Part shown: positions 1 to 11,740 of the stretch, piece by piece
How positions within the stretch are numbered: the first letter of the stretch is position 1
How the letters are laid out: every line of letters starts with the position of its first letter
NCBI RefSeq assembly: GCF_029784155.1
Contig: NC_073692.1
Location: forward strand, 369,067,160-369,131,159
Direction of reading: 5' to 3'
Origin: Uranotaenia lowii
Taxonomy: Eukaryota; Arthropoda; Insecta; Diptera; Culicidae
DNA: 64,000 bases
Notes under the pieces: model-generated
Told to the model about the DNA's origin: nothing
Databases searched by the model: none
What the model saw: only the letters and a program-made list of their open reading frames with translations
Position numbers and translations under genes: made by a program

Positions 1-588
1 TATAAATTTGATATTAAGAGCTCGTTTTTATATTCCTTCTTCCCCTGCAGTGCGGGGAGGGTCCACGAAAAGCCATAAAAACATTCTTCGTAACCAAATT
101 ACATCACATTTCACATACAGCTCCATTTGCTTGATAAGTTTTAGAGCTATACATACTTTACTTCTTCCCGTTTCTCCTCTGGAAGAAGGAGAGGTCCTAA
201 ATCTTAAAAAATCCTTTCATGTAAAATATGGTTTTTTAAGCTTGAAAAGTTTTAAAAATCAAGCAAAAAACCTCCCCCATTCCCAGCTCTGTACTGTATG
301 GAATCTCTCCATTAAAAAAATGGAAACATTTTTCGTACTCGAATACGTTGGATAAGTTCTCAATTTATACAAAACTGTGTGGAACTCCTTTTCTCCTCTC
401 TCATTCCCCAGTGTGGTGAAAAGTGTTTTTTAATAACCAGAATCATATCTTTTACCTTTTTACTCATTCCTGTAAATTTTGGTTAAATTAATTTTATGAG
501 CTTTTTAATTTATCAAAACAAACGCATGACACGTTTCCTCCCTTTCCTTTCCCGTGAGGGGAAACAAATCATCTTAGAAATATTTCTT
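1..588. other. AT-rich DNA, no gene seen
   Basis: Open frames here are short and start or end without recognisable domains. I see no splice-bounded exon and no element termini in this stretch. Confidence 0.5.
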
Positions 589-1107
589 GTATTTAAATTA
601 AGGTTGCCAGATTGCTCGGTTTTATCCGGGTTTGTCCGGATATTTTATACAAAATTTGGGAACAGTCCGGCTCGGCCCGGTTGCCCGAATTTAATTGAAA
701 ATGGTCGGATTAAGCCCGGATTTTTTCACTGTGTTTGGCAAATCAAACAAAAAAATAATAATAATGTTAAAATATGTTAAATTTTTTTTTATTTTTGCCT
801 CCAAACGACATTTTTTGAGGAAGTTTTATAAAAATAATCATGGAACGTTTTTTGGAAGCCTTAAATACAATTTAAAATCTATCAATAAGTTTTGATGATT
901 TTTTTTCTTTTTTCTTTTTCTTTTACTTGTTTTTTTTTGTTGAGAAACTTCTGGGTTTTGACATAATTTGCCTGGATATTGTACGGATTTTTGGTCGTCA
1001 ATTTTGAAATCAAATGCCCGTATTTTGCCAGGTTTTAATGTAAAATTGCCCGGATTTTCCGGTCCGGATACTTGCTGAAAAAATTCTGGCAACCTTAATT
1101 TAAATAC
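589..1107. mobile_element. CCGGGC-rich MITE, copy 1 (piggyBac-like candidate)
   Basis: A perfect 23-bp terminal inverted repeat is visible at 589-611 and 1085-1107; its inner part reads TTAAGGTTGCCAGA. The interior has many CCGG and CCCGG words and no coding capacity. Two further related copies lie at 54209-54424 and 57688-58097, both in the opposite orientation. TTAA is present at both ends of this copy and of the 57.7-kb copy, which fits the TTAA target of piggyBac-type elements, with GGTTGCCAGA as the terminal sequence. An alternative reading is a longer inverted repeat with a 4-bp TCTT duplication (585-588, 1108-1111). Superfamily assignment is inference. Confidence 0.65.
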
Positions 1108-1402
1108 TCTTCCCAATTTGTTACCATCTGTTAGATTAGCACTCGAGTAATTGAAAAATGTATGGGAGCTCCCCTTCTCCCTTCTTATCGAATCAGTGAA
1201 GGGAGAAAAAAGCCTTAAACAAACATAGAAAAAATGATACTCAAATTCACGCTGCTATTTTTTTTTATTTATGAATTTATTAGACAAAAATAGTTTTTAG
1301 AAATGCGCACTAACCACCAGTTTTTTAGGATGATACCGATTTTTTTTTAACTAACAAAAGATATTAATTACATATCATGGTGACATTACATCATTACATT
1401 AT

Positions 1403-3276
1403 CACCCTTATTCTCGTTTACGGCGTATCTGGCTTTCGTTCGAACGGATACTTTCGAACGAATTCGAAAAAGGTATTCTTGTTTTCGTACGAACGCGATA
1501 CGTTCAATTTTGGTGTTGCCTGATGAACTTCGAAATTGTTGGGTAGCAACCTGGTTGAAAATGACAGTTTCAAATGTAAATATTCTTATTTAATTTTTGG
1601 CATTTCGGCGAGTTGTGAAAATTCAAGGTAGAATATTTAGAAAGAACATGAAAGTATTATAGGTGGAAAGATCAAAGCTAGAGCGCTTCGGGTAGAAGAA
1701 ATTGAATAGTTGGTGAAAATGTGAGCAGGGCTTTTTTTTGTTTTGTGAACAGCTTTTGAACTACTTGCATGATTCTTTGCCGCGCGCCGTTTCAATGTTG
1801 ATAGGAAGCGATGAAGAAACCCATCGCATTCCTACCCACATTGAAACACGGACGAATATATCCCAGCGGCGATTAAAATAAGATAACAGAATCACTTGGC
1901 TAAAGAAGGGGGGAAATGGGATAACAAAAATTACAACACAATTCACCACGATGCATTTGGCAAAAAAGTAAGGCATCGGATGGATAATATGCGAAAACAA
2001 AAGTAGCAACCATCCGATGTACCTAAAAAAGTAGCACGCATCGATAGAATTGGCTTAGCAATAGAACAGCACATGTGAGCGCTGCTTGGGTGATTTTTTG
2101 CCCGGTCGGACACAATCTCATGTGTTCGACCCGTCCGTGTTTCAATGTGGGTAGGAATGCGATGGGTTTCTTCATCGCTTCCTATCAACATTGAAACGGC
2201 GCGCGGCAAAGAATCATGCAAGTAGTTCAAAAGCTGTTCACAAAACAAAAAAAGCCCTGCTCACATTTTCACCAACTATTCAATTTCTTCTACCCGAAGC
2301 GCTCTAGCTTTGATCTTTCCACCTATAATACTTTCATGTTCTTTCTAAATATTCTACCTTGAATTTTCACAACTCGCCGAAATGCCAAAAATTAAATAAG
2401 AATATATCCCAGCGGCGATTAAAATAAGATAACCAAATGTAAATATTGGAATAAAAATTTGTTCTTTTGAGTCTTAAGGATCTAGTAGCGCTCATCCTGT
2501 GAGTTTCGGATAAAAAAAATGGTTAAAAAAGAACACCAGCTGTCGTCGGGGCTGATTCCGACATCGGCAGCATAAACAAACGTCTGCCGATATGCCGATA
2601 TTTAATCGTGTCAATTGTGCCGTAGATTTGTCGCTAGTGTTTCCGGTATCAAAAGGTGTCCTCAATACCAGACGTTAGTGGGGACGGTGCTGCTGCTGCA
2701 AAGCTCCCCAATCCGGAGTGAAAAATTGGAATCCGGCTACAAGTATCAATAAAAAATTAAAAGTTTCAAAATTTTGAATAAAATTTTTTTTTAACTCTAT
2801 CAATACGCTAATTGAGGCCGCCTAAATTTTATTGTGTTAAATCCTAAACCACAACCGTCCTAATATTATCACAAATGCCTTTAGTTCGCAGTTTGCGTTT
2901 GTTAGTCGGTTGCAAAAATAACATCGGCCATATAAAATTTCTTGAGTGAAAATGTTCGCAACTTTGCATTAAATCAGCCTGGATAGAAAGTTGTTTTGAT
3001 TCTAGATTTTTTTAGTCTCATATCCTCTCAATTTTAGGTTTTTCCTTTATTTTTTTCATCTTTGGCCCTTTTAACGAATCCCGTTCGCGGCATTAGACTC
3101 GCGTTTGACGACCGGTAGTAAAAATACGTTCGATCGAAAACGAGAATGCAACATTTCGTTCGAACGAGCTATGTTCGAAAGATCGAACTGCTCTGATTCG
3201 TTCGAACGAAAACAAGAATACGAAATTGACTAACTTTCGAACGAAGGCCATTCGATCGAAAACGAGAATAAGGGTG
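1403..3276. mobile_element. Non-autonomous DNA element with CACCCTTATTCTCG termini
   Basis: The termini CACCCTTATTCTCGTTT (1403-1419) and its reverse complement (3260-3276) bound a 1.87-kb segment. The next ~100 bp on each side are imperfect inverted repeats rich in TTCGAACGAA-like words. No transposase is encoded. The flanks share only TAT, so the target duplication is not settled and I do not assign a superfamily. A second inverted-repeat element (1585-2433) lies inside and has its own target duplication, so it arrived later. Confidence 0.55.
1585..2433. mobile_element. Nested foldback element with a repeated 33-bp module
   Basis: Two near-identical arms of about 270 bp (1585-1854 and 2131-2400) are in inverted orientation around a ~240-bp centre. 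A 33-bp module (1855-1887) follows the inner end of the left arm and is repeated exactly at 2401-2433, outside the right arm. The unit is bounded by a perfect 14-bp direct repeat CAAATGTAAATATT (1571-1584 and 2434-2447), read as a target-site duplication. There is no open frame of note; reading frames across the arms are mirror products of the palindrome. The family is unrecognised. Confidence 0.65.
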
Positions 3277-6212
3277 TATGTCTTATTCAAACATTGATTA
3301 ATTGATTTGTAATTTTGACTTTTGTTCTGTAACAATTTTTGAAATGTGTTTCTTATTTACTTCTTGATCGGAATTTATTCGCTTTGTCACGTTGACCATT
3401 TCGGTTTTCAAAAATACTTCTGTAGGTTACATGTATAAATATTGGTTCAATTGGAGGAATCAGATGACCCATCGAATGAGATTTAAATGAATGTTTTTCT
3501 TCAAATACAATCCAAATTTTTGGCGGGCTTCGATTAATGGCAAAAAGTTAAACTCAATTTTCTTGTTATCTTTTTTTGCTTGAAAAATGTAGAAAGGGCA
3601 TGACAAGGTTAAGAATGTGATCATAAAAAGTATTGGCAACTTAAGCCATATTTTTTTTAGTGTGAAGAAATTATTTAGTCTGTCTGTTAGAACAGAACTT
3701 TAATTGTTTCTTTTGGTCGACCTCATTAGCCAACTGAACGAGTTTTTCTCGATTTTTAAGTATGCTCAAGCAACTTATCTAAAACTCCAGTGAATATGGT
3801 ATGAGGAACCATACAAATCAAACAGAAACTGTATAAACTTTGAACTCAGTGTGCACACATGTTGAAAAGCAAATTAAAAAAGTTTTGGCTTGCAGTCTGC
3901 TCATAGACTGAAAATTAACGATAACACTCGTCTCATTCTCATTAACACACTACTTTATTGCCGAGCAAACGTCACGCTTGAAGTCAAAATGAAATTCAAA
4001 ATCGGAAATCCGTCCTCTCAACAGATATATAAGAGGCAAGCCATCAGCGAAAGACGAAAATCTCCCCGGTAACACGTTTCGTTGCGCACCGATGGAAACT
4101 GATAATTGAAATTAACGGGAAAAGTTTTGCTTCACCTTCACTTTGTAAGCAGGGGGTGAAGCATAATCATATTTTAATTTGAGCTCAATCTTGTGCCCGA
4201 ATTTGTTATGATTCCTTCTTTCGGTTGAGCCCGGGAATTTGTGTATTTTTTTGGTGGCGCGTAAAGAAAACCATTCGAGTGCGATACAAGTATTGCCAAA
4301 ATCTTTTCCGGGCTCGTCGAAACAGCCACCAGTGGATTGTAATTAGGAGAGCGATGAGATTATCTTAATCCATTTGCATTAGCCACGGTTGATGGGAACA
4401 GAATAAGGTCGATGCTTTTTGGAAATGAACAGCAGGAACAAATGGGGCTTCAAAATTTAACGGTATATTTGCATGGCTGAGTTTAGTTCTGATCAAAAGG
4501 TTAAAATATTTGAACAAATTTCAGACAATGTTTCTCTGTTAGAACAGTCTTATCTATCGAAAATTATCATCGCTAGTTTTTGCACCATGCGAAAGCTGGG
4601 ACTTTTCTCTTTCAGTTGAACAAAATTTCAAAAACTCCATCGGGGGGTCTAGAAAACTTTATTTTTTTCTGAAATTGTTGTAACCTTTTTTTGTGGTTTA
4701 TTCAACGAATCATACTAATATTTTGACAGTGGCTCCATAGAGTTCAGATAAAAAATGACAAAAAAAATGCTTTTGTGCTTATAACATCAAACGGGGTAAA
4801 CTTTACAAATTTTTACGACATATCTGTGTACAATGCATGTTTTTTTTAACGCTGAGTGATAAGTAAAATTAATATTCTTCAATCCCAAAAGTAGAATCTT
4901 CTACCCTAATCGCAAGAACACAATTGGCGTGTAATTCAAAACAAAGCACTTGAAGCAGCTTTCAAGTAAGCTTCTACTCACACGAATGCCGACAACCATT
5001 GTTTCATTCCCCATGAAATAGAGCTGTTAGTAAAACTGTACTACATACTCTATTTTATTTCACCGCAGCCGGTACAGTTTTCTCAAACGCGACTTAGTTT
5101 CAAAGAAAAGGAGGGCTGAGGCGTCTTTCATAATTCTCTCCGCAGGGGGTTGATGAATTTGGATGAATGAAAAGAGGCTGGCATCTTCACCGAAAACCCC
5201 CCGCATCGAAGCATTTAACTATCACGAGCCTGCTCCACATACTGGTGCTATTTATGTACATGGCAAGTGACAAAAGCTAGTTTCTTCTTCGTCTAGTTTT
5301 GTCAACTTTTGTCGCCGGAATGTGATGTGTCGTAGGGATGGCTGAGGAGATAGAGATAAAGTAGCATAATAAAATGCTCTACAGAGAAAGGCCTTTTCTG
5401 TGGGGTGTGCTTTTACCGATTCACAAGTGGAAAAAACACTTCTACGAGGACGAAAGAAAGTTGGTGTGGCTGTCATAAAAATCTGTTCTTCCTAGAAAAC
5501 AACTTGGTTGAATTTGGTTTATACTAAGTGGAAGCTATTTAAGAGTGCATATTTTTAAAGTAAGATTAAGATTCTTTCGGGGAACCCATGAGATCCATTA
5601 TGGAAAGTTGTACCTTCTGTTATAGTGAGCTTATTGGCACTACCATGATCGCTCTTTGCTTTTTGAAAATTCAAGAAGTACCTTCACTCTTTCAGGTGGC
5701 TCCATAGAGTTTCCCACATGTGTTTTTAAAGTCAATTTATTTTACAATAACAAAGACTTTTAACGTAGGAAGGGCTAAGCCTTCAAATTTTGAAGGAGTT
5801 TTTTTTCATTTTGTCCTAAACATTACCAAAGGTATTAGACACGAATGCCATAATGCTGGTAAAGTGTAAGAATAAAACCTAAAAAAAATACTTAAGATTT
5901 GTTTAAAAGCCGAGTCTCTATTCTCCTGACCTGGAGTGGCTCAAACATCATCTGTCTCGGATGAAGAGGGCCTTGAACCCGATGAAGAGAGCCTTGAGTG
6001 TCACGAAGTGAGGACGCTGGCTCAGGATTGTCAGCAAAGGTGATCTTTTTTCATTTTTATCGATCCTGAATTATGTAAGAGAGAAAGAACTCTTTGAAAT
6101 AACCAAAATTACAAAGTGGCTCCAGAGAGTAAACTTTGCCATTTTTGAAAAAAAAATCTTTTTCTTGTTGTCACGGTTAAAGCTGTAAGTAGCACTTGTT
6201 CTTTTACTAATC
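3277..6212. other. AT-rich non-coding stretch with small repeat relics
   Basis: No exon or intact element could be supported. Small relics include a LINE-like 3' end (5832-5890), an RTE-like scrap (about 6008-6040) and three minus-strand copies of a 15-16-bp word (ACTCTNTGGAGCCAC as read on the minus strand) at 4729, 5696 and 6116. Confidence 0.4.
5832..5890 (+). repeat. Relic of an I-type LINE (or SINE) 3' end
   Basis: This segment shares the pattern ACACGAATGCCA, then TGGTAAA, then TGT and an A-rich tail with the 3' end of the I-type LINE at 45764-45823. The likeness is confined to the last ~50 bp, as expected for a severely 5'-truncated LINE or for a SINE that borrows a LINE 3' end. Confidence 0.4.
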
Positions 6213-6655
6213 TGAAAAACGTGAAAAATGTAAAAAAGGTAAAAAAATGAAAAAATTGTAAAAAATTCAAAAAATGTAAAAAATGTGAAAGATGTAAAAA
6301 ATGTAAAAAATGGACAAAATGTAAAAAATGTAAAAAATGTAAAAAATTTAAAAAATGTAAAAAATTACAAAAAATGTAAAAAAATGTAAAAAATGTAAAA
6401 AATGTAAAAAATGTAAAAAATGTAAAAAATGTAAAAAATGTAATAAATTTAAAAAATTCAAAAACTGTAAAAAATGTAAAAAATGTACGAAACGTAAAAA
6501 ATGAAAAAATGTAAAAAATGTAGAAAATGTTTAAAAATGTAAAATATGTAAAAAATGTAAAAAGTAAGAAATGAAAAAAATGTTAAAAATGTAAAAAATG
6601 TAGAAAATGTACAAAATGAACAAAATGTGAAAAATCTAAAAATTAAAAAAAAAAT
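6213..6655. repeat. Degenerate (AAAAAATGT)n edge of the satellite
   Basis: Imperfect 9-10-bp units of the form AAAAAATGT, with frequent indels and substitutions. The decay from here into the homogeneous block that follows is typical of an array edge. Confidence 0.85.
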
Positions 6656-9286
6656 GAAAAAAATGTCAAAAATGACCAAACTGACAAAAATGACAAAAAT
6701 GACAAAAATGACAAAAATGACAAAAATGACAAAAATGACAAAAATGACAAAAATGACAAAAATGACAAAAATGACAAAAATGACAAAAATGACAAAAATG
6801 ACAAAAATGACAAAAATGACAAAAATGACAAAAATGACAAAAATGACAAAAATGACAAAAATGACAAAAATGACAAAAATGACAAAAATGACAAAAATGA
6901 CAAAAATGACAAAAATGACAAAAATGACAAAAATGACAAAAATGACAAAAATGACAAAAATGACAAAAATGACAAAAATGACAAAAATGACAAAAATGAC
7001 AAAAATGACAAAAATGACAAAAATGACAAAAATGACAAAAATGACAAAAATGACAAAAATGACAAAAATGACAAAAATGACAAAAATGACAAAAATGACA
7101 AAAATGACAAAAATGACAAAAATGACAAAAATGACAAAAATGACAAAAATGACAAAAATGACAAAAATGACAAAAATGACAAAAATGACAAAAATGACAA
7201 AAATGACAAAAATGACAAAAATGACAAAAATGACAAAAATGACAAAAATGACAAAAATGACAAAAATGACAAAAATGACAAAAATGACAAAAATGACAAA
7301 AATGACAAAAATGACAAAAATGACAAAAATGACAAAAATGACAAAAATGACAAAAATGACAAAAATGACAAAAATGACAAAAATGACAAAAATGACAAAA
7401 ATGACAAAAATGACAAAAATGACAAAAATGACAAAAATGACAAAAATGACAAAAATGACAAAAATGACAAAAATGACAAAAATGACAAAAATGACAAAAA
7501 TGACAAAAATGACAAAAATGACAAAAATGACAAAAATGACAAAAATGACAAAAATGACAAAAATGACAAAAATGACAAAAATGACAAAAATGACAAAAAT
7601 GACAAAAATGACAAAAATGACAAAAATGACAAAAATGACAAAAATGACAAAAATGACAAAAATGACAAAAATGACAAAAATGACAAAAATGACAAAAATG
7701 ACAGAAATGACAGAAATGTCAAAAATGTCAAAAATGTCAAAAATGTCAAAAATGTCAAAAATGTCAAAAATGTCAAAAATGACAAAAATGACAAAAATGA
7801 CAAAAATGACAAAAATGACAAAAATGACAAAAATGACAAAAATGACAAAAATGACAAAAATGACAAAAATGACAAAAATGACAAAAATGACAAAAATGAC
7901 AAAAATGACAAAAATGACAAAAATGACAAAAATGACAAAAATGACAAAAATGACAAAAATGACAAAAATGACAAAAATGACAAAAATGACAAAAATGACA
8001 AAAATGACAAAAATGACAAAAATGACAAAAATGACAAAAATGACAAAAATGACAAAAATGACAAAAATGACAAAAATGACAAAAATGACAAAAATGACAA
8101 AAATGACAAAAATGACAAAAATGACAAAAATGACAAAAATGACAAAAATGACAAAAATGACAAAAATGACAAAAATGACAAAAATGACAAAAATGACAAA
8201 AATGACAAAAATGACAAAAATGACAAAAATGACAAAAATGACAAAAATGACAAAAATGACAAAAATGACAAAAATGACAAAAATGACAAAAATGACAAAA
8301 ATGACAAAAATGACAAAAATGACAAAAATGACAAAAATGACAAAAATGACAAAAATGACAAAAATGACAAAAATGACAAAAATGACAAAAATGACAAAAA
8401 TGACAAAAATGACAAAAATGACAAAAATGACAAAAATGACAAAAATGACAAAAATGACAAAAATGACAAAAATGACAAAAATGACAAAAATGACAAAAAT
8501 GACAAAAATGACAAAAATGACAAAAATGACAAAAATGACAAAAATGACAAAAATGACAAAAATGACAAAAATGACAAAAATGACAAAAATGACAAAAATG
8601 ACAAAAATGACAAAAATGACAAAAATGACAAAAATGACAAAAATGACAAAAATGACAAAAATGACAAAAATGACAAAAATGACAAAAATGACAAAAATGA
8701 CAAAAATGACAGAAATGTCAAAAATGTCAAAAATGTCAAAAATGTCAAAAATGTCAAAAATGTCAAAAATGTCAAAAATGTCAAAAATGTCAAAAATGAC
8801 AAATATGTCAAAAATGACAAAAATGTCAAAAATGACCAAAATGTCAAAAATGTCAAAAATGTCAAAAATGTCAAAAATGTCAAAAATGTCAAAAATGTCA
8901 AAAATGTCAAAAATGTCAAAAATGTCAAAAATGTCAAAAATGTCAATAATGTCAAAAATGTCAAAAATGTCAAAAATGTCAAAAATGTCAAAAATGTCAA
9001 AAATGTCAAAAATGTCAAAAATGTCAAAAATGTCAATAATGTCAAAAATGTCAAAAATGTCAAAAATGTCAAAAATGTCAAAAATGTCAAAAATGTCAAA
9101 AATGTCAAAAATGTCAAAAATGACAAAAATGTCAAAAATGTCAAAAATGTCAAAAATGTTAAAAATGTCAAAAATGTCAAAAATGTTAAAAATGTCAAAA
9201 ATGTCAAAAATGTCAAAAATGTCAAAAATGTTAAAAATGTCAAAAATGTCAAAAATGTCAAAAATGTCAAAAATGTCAAAAATGTC
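6656..9286. repeat. 9-bp satellite block, AAAAATGAC then AAAAATGTC
   Basis: About 290 units of 9 bp. AAAAATGAC runs to about 7715, AAAAATGTC to about 7775, AAAAATGAC again to about 8712, then AAAAATGTC to 9286. Both main switches from GAC to GTC are marked by CAGAAATG-type variant units (7701-7718 and 8709-8718), which suggests that a larger segment was copied. Because 9 is a multiple of 3, two of three frames on each strand stay open for the whole array. The long Lys-Met-Thr and Ile-Phe-Val frames are a by-product, not genes. Confidence 0.97.
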
Positions 9287-9722
9287 TGTTCGCGCCAAAT
9301 AGCAGCGCGATCCGATCGAGAAACAATCACGGCAGCTACAAGCAGCATCAATTGCCTATGCCATCTGCAGTGTGCAAAACCAACAGTGCGTGTGTGCTGC
9401 AGTATGAGTAGGTAATTAGAGTAGGTAATAGAATGATAGTCAATTGTACTCGACCGTAGTCAGCAGCGAGACAGTAGCAAGACAAAGCAATAGTACGAAT
9501 CAATCATCGGTGTCGGTCAGTCGGGCATATGGTTTAAATACAGTCCACTTTGCTTTTTGTATTCGGAGTTGAGCGTTTTTCATTTAAGTGTAGCAAATAA
9601 ATGTGTCCCGTAAACATATCACAGTACCGCGTCGTGTTGGTCAATAACTATCCGATCTTCTTACGTCTGGGATCTTTCGCGGGTTAACCGAATCAGTGAA
9701 TTTCCTGGGATTGGCCCCAACA
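9287..9722 (+). mobile_element. Solo LTR inserted in the satellite
   Basis: A 436-bp non-repetitive segment begins TGTTCGCGCC and ends CCCCAACA. It has TG...CA ends and is flanked on both sides by ATGTC (9282-9286 and 9723-9727), a 5-bp target duplication consistent with the phase break in the 9-bp array. Read on the plus strand it has a TATA-like TTTAAATA near 9533, AATAAA near 9597 and about 100 bp of putative U5 after that. No internal region, primer-binding site or second LTR is present, so this is a solo LTR left by LTR-LTR recombination. Superfamily is not assigned; a Bel/Pao, copia or gypsy type element is possible. The TG...CA ends alone do not fix orientation. Confidence 0.75.
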
Positions 9723-9979
9723 ATGTCAAAAATGTCAAAAATGTCAAAAATGTCAAAAATGTCAAAAATGTCAAAAATGTCAAAAATGTCAAAAATGTCA
9801 AAAATGTCAAAAATGTCAAAAATGTCAAAAATGTCAAAAATGACAAAAATGTCAAAAATGTCAAAAATGTCAAAAATGACAAAAATGACAAAAATGACAA
9901 AAATGTCAAAAATGTCAAAAATGTCAAAAATGTCAAAAATGTCAAAAATGTTAAAAATGTCAAAAATGTCAAAAATGTT
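9723..9979. repeat. 9-bp satellite block between two insertions
   Basis: About 28 units, mostly AAAAATGTC with a short run of AAAAATGAC near 9878-9900. It is the same array as before the solo LTR. Confidence 0.95.
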
Positions 9980-10358
9980 TATTTTATTTGTTGTTCGTTG
10001 TTCGTTGCTTATGTTTTTTGTAGTCGCAGGCTCGCAAGGCCCGCAGCTAACCCCACTATCTCGCAGGAGGACCGTCGTGATGTTGCTGTTTTGGGTCCCG
10101 AACACCACCAGGACGCTGTTGCACTCCGCACGCCGCCCCTGACATGGAGAACAGACGCGTACGAAGCCCCCTAACTCAGTCTGCATGCGACCAAAGCATC
10201 CACCGGGGTTGGGTACCCGATCTCCGCTAAGGTTGCTCGCACCCCAGCTAGCACCACGGGGAGGTAGAGAATCGGAGTTGCAGACAAGAGGTGATATGAC
10301 CACTACCCGAAGGTTGGGTGTATGGGGTCTCGAGTTGCACATTGTCTACTTCGCTAGC
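9980..10358 (-). mobile_element. 379-bp GC-richer insert in the satellite
   Basis: This GC-richer segment interrupts the array between two copies of CAAAAATGTT (9970-9979 and 10359-10368), a 10-bp candidate target duplication, although the surrounding repeat could mimic it. Read on the minus strand it ends in an A-rich tail of the AACAAATAAAATAAA type. That suggests a 5'-truncated non-LTR retrotransposon or a SINE. I do not recognise the family and see no reliable coding frame; frames that cross into it begin or end in satellite. Confidence 0.5.
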
Positions 10359-11290
10359 CAAAAATGTTAAAAATGTCAAAAATGTCAAAAATGTCAAAAA
10401 TGTCGAAAATGTCAAAAATGTCAAAAATGACAAATATGTCAAAAATGGCAAAAATGTCAAAAATGACAAAAATGTCAAAAATGTCAAAAATGTCAAAAAT
10501 GTCAAAAATGTCAAAAATGTCAAAAATGTCAAAAATGTCAAAAATGTCAAAAATGTCAAAAATGTCAAAAATGTCAAAAATGTCAAAAATGTCAAAAATG
10601 TCAAAAATGTCAAAAATGTCAAAAATGTCAAAAATGTCAAAAATGTCAAAAATGTCAAAAATGTCAAAAATGTCAAAAATGTCAAAAATGTCAAAAATGT
10701 CAAAAATGTCAAAAATGTCAAAAATGTCAAAAATGTCAAAAATGTCAAAAATGTCAAAAATGTCAAAAATGTCAAAAATGTCAAAAACGTCAAAAATGTC
10801 AAAAATGTCAAAAATGTCAAAAATGTCAAAAATGTCAAAAATGTCAAAAATGACAAAAATGTCAAAAATGTCAAAAATGTCAAAAATGTCAAAAATGTCA
10901 AAAATGTCAAAAATGTCAAAAATGTCAAAAATGTCAAAAATGTCAAAAATGTCAAAAATGTCAAAAATGTCAAAAATGTCAAAAATGTCAAAAATGTCAA
11001 AAATGTCAAAAATGTCAAAAATGTCAAAAATGTCAAAATTGTCAAAAATGTCAAAAATGTCAAAAATGTCAAAAATGTCAAAAATGACAAGAATGTCATA
11101 AATGTCAAAAATGTCAAAAATGTCAAAAATGTCAAAAATGACAAAAATGTCAAAAATGTCAAAAATGTCAAAAATGACAAAAATGTCAAAAATGTCAAAA
11201 ATGTTAAAAATGTCAAAAATGTCAAAAATGTAAAAAATGTCAAAAATGTCAAAAATGTCAAAAATGACAAAAATGTCAAAAATGTAAAAA
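10359..11290. repeat. 9-bp satellite block, AAAAATGTC
   Basis: About 103 units with sparse variants. The variant CAAATATGTC at 10431-10440 recurs at 8800-8809 and 12561-12570 in a similar context, marking copied higher-order segments. Confidence 0.95.
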
Positions 11291-11740
11291 AAGTAAAAAA
11301 GTAAAAAATGTAAAAAATGTAAAAAATGTCAAAAATGTAAAAAATGTAAAAAAATGTAAAAAATGTTAAAAAATGTAAAAAAAAATTAAAAATGTAAAAA
11401 ATGTAAAAAATGTGAAAAATGTTGAAAATGACAAATTACATTTTTGTCAATTTTTACATTTGTTACATTTTTTACATTTATTATTTTTTTTTTATTTTTT
11501 TACATTTTTTACATTATTTTTCATTTTTCACATTTTTTACATTTCTTACATTTGTCACATTTTTTACATTTTTTACATTTTTTTTAATTTTTTACATTTT
11601 TTACACTTTTTACATTTTTTACATTTTTGTAATTTTTTATATTTTTTACATTTTTACGTTTATTTCATTTCTTACTTTTTTACATTTTTTACATTTTTTT
11701 ACATTTTTTACATTTAAAATTGTAAAAAGTGTAAAAAATT
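11291..11740. repeat. Inverted satellite module (ATGTA units facing TACAT units)
   Basis: AAAAAATGT-type units (about 11291-11420) are followed by their reverse complement, TTTTTTACA-type units (about 11440-11715), giving a hairpin-capable inverted repeat. The same module recurs at 13231-13700, about 1.96 kb away. Confidence 0.85.

Noticed and set aside
6458..9351. Open frames of about 900 codons on both strands (Lys-Met-Thr, Ile-Phe-Val and Leu-Ser-Phe repeats)
   Set aside because: They are products of a 9-bp tandem repeat whose period is a multiple of three; no promoter, unique domain or codon signature supports coding.
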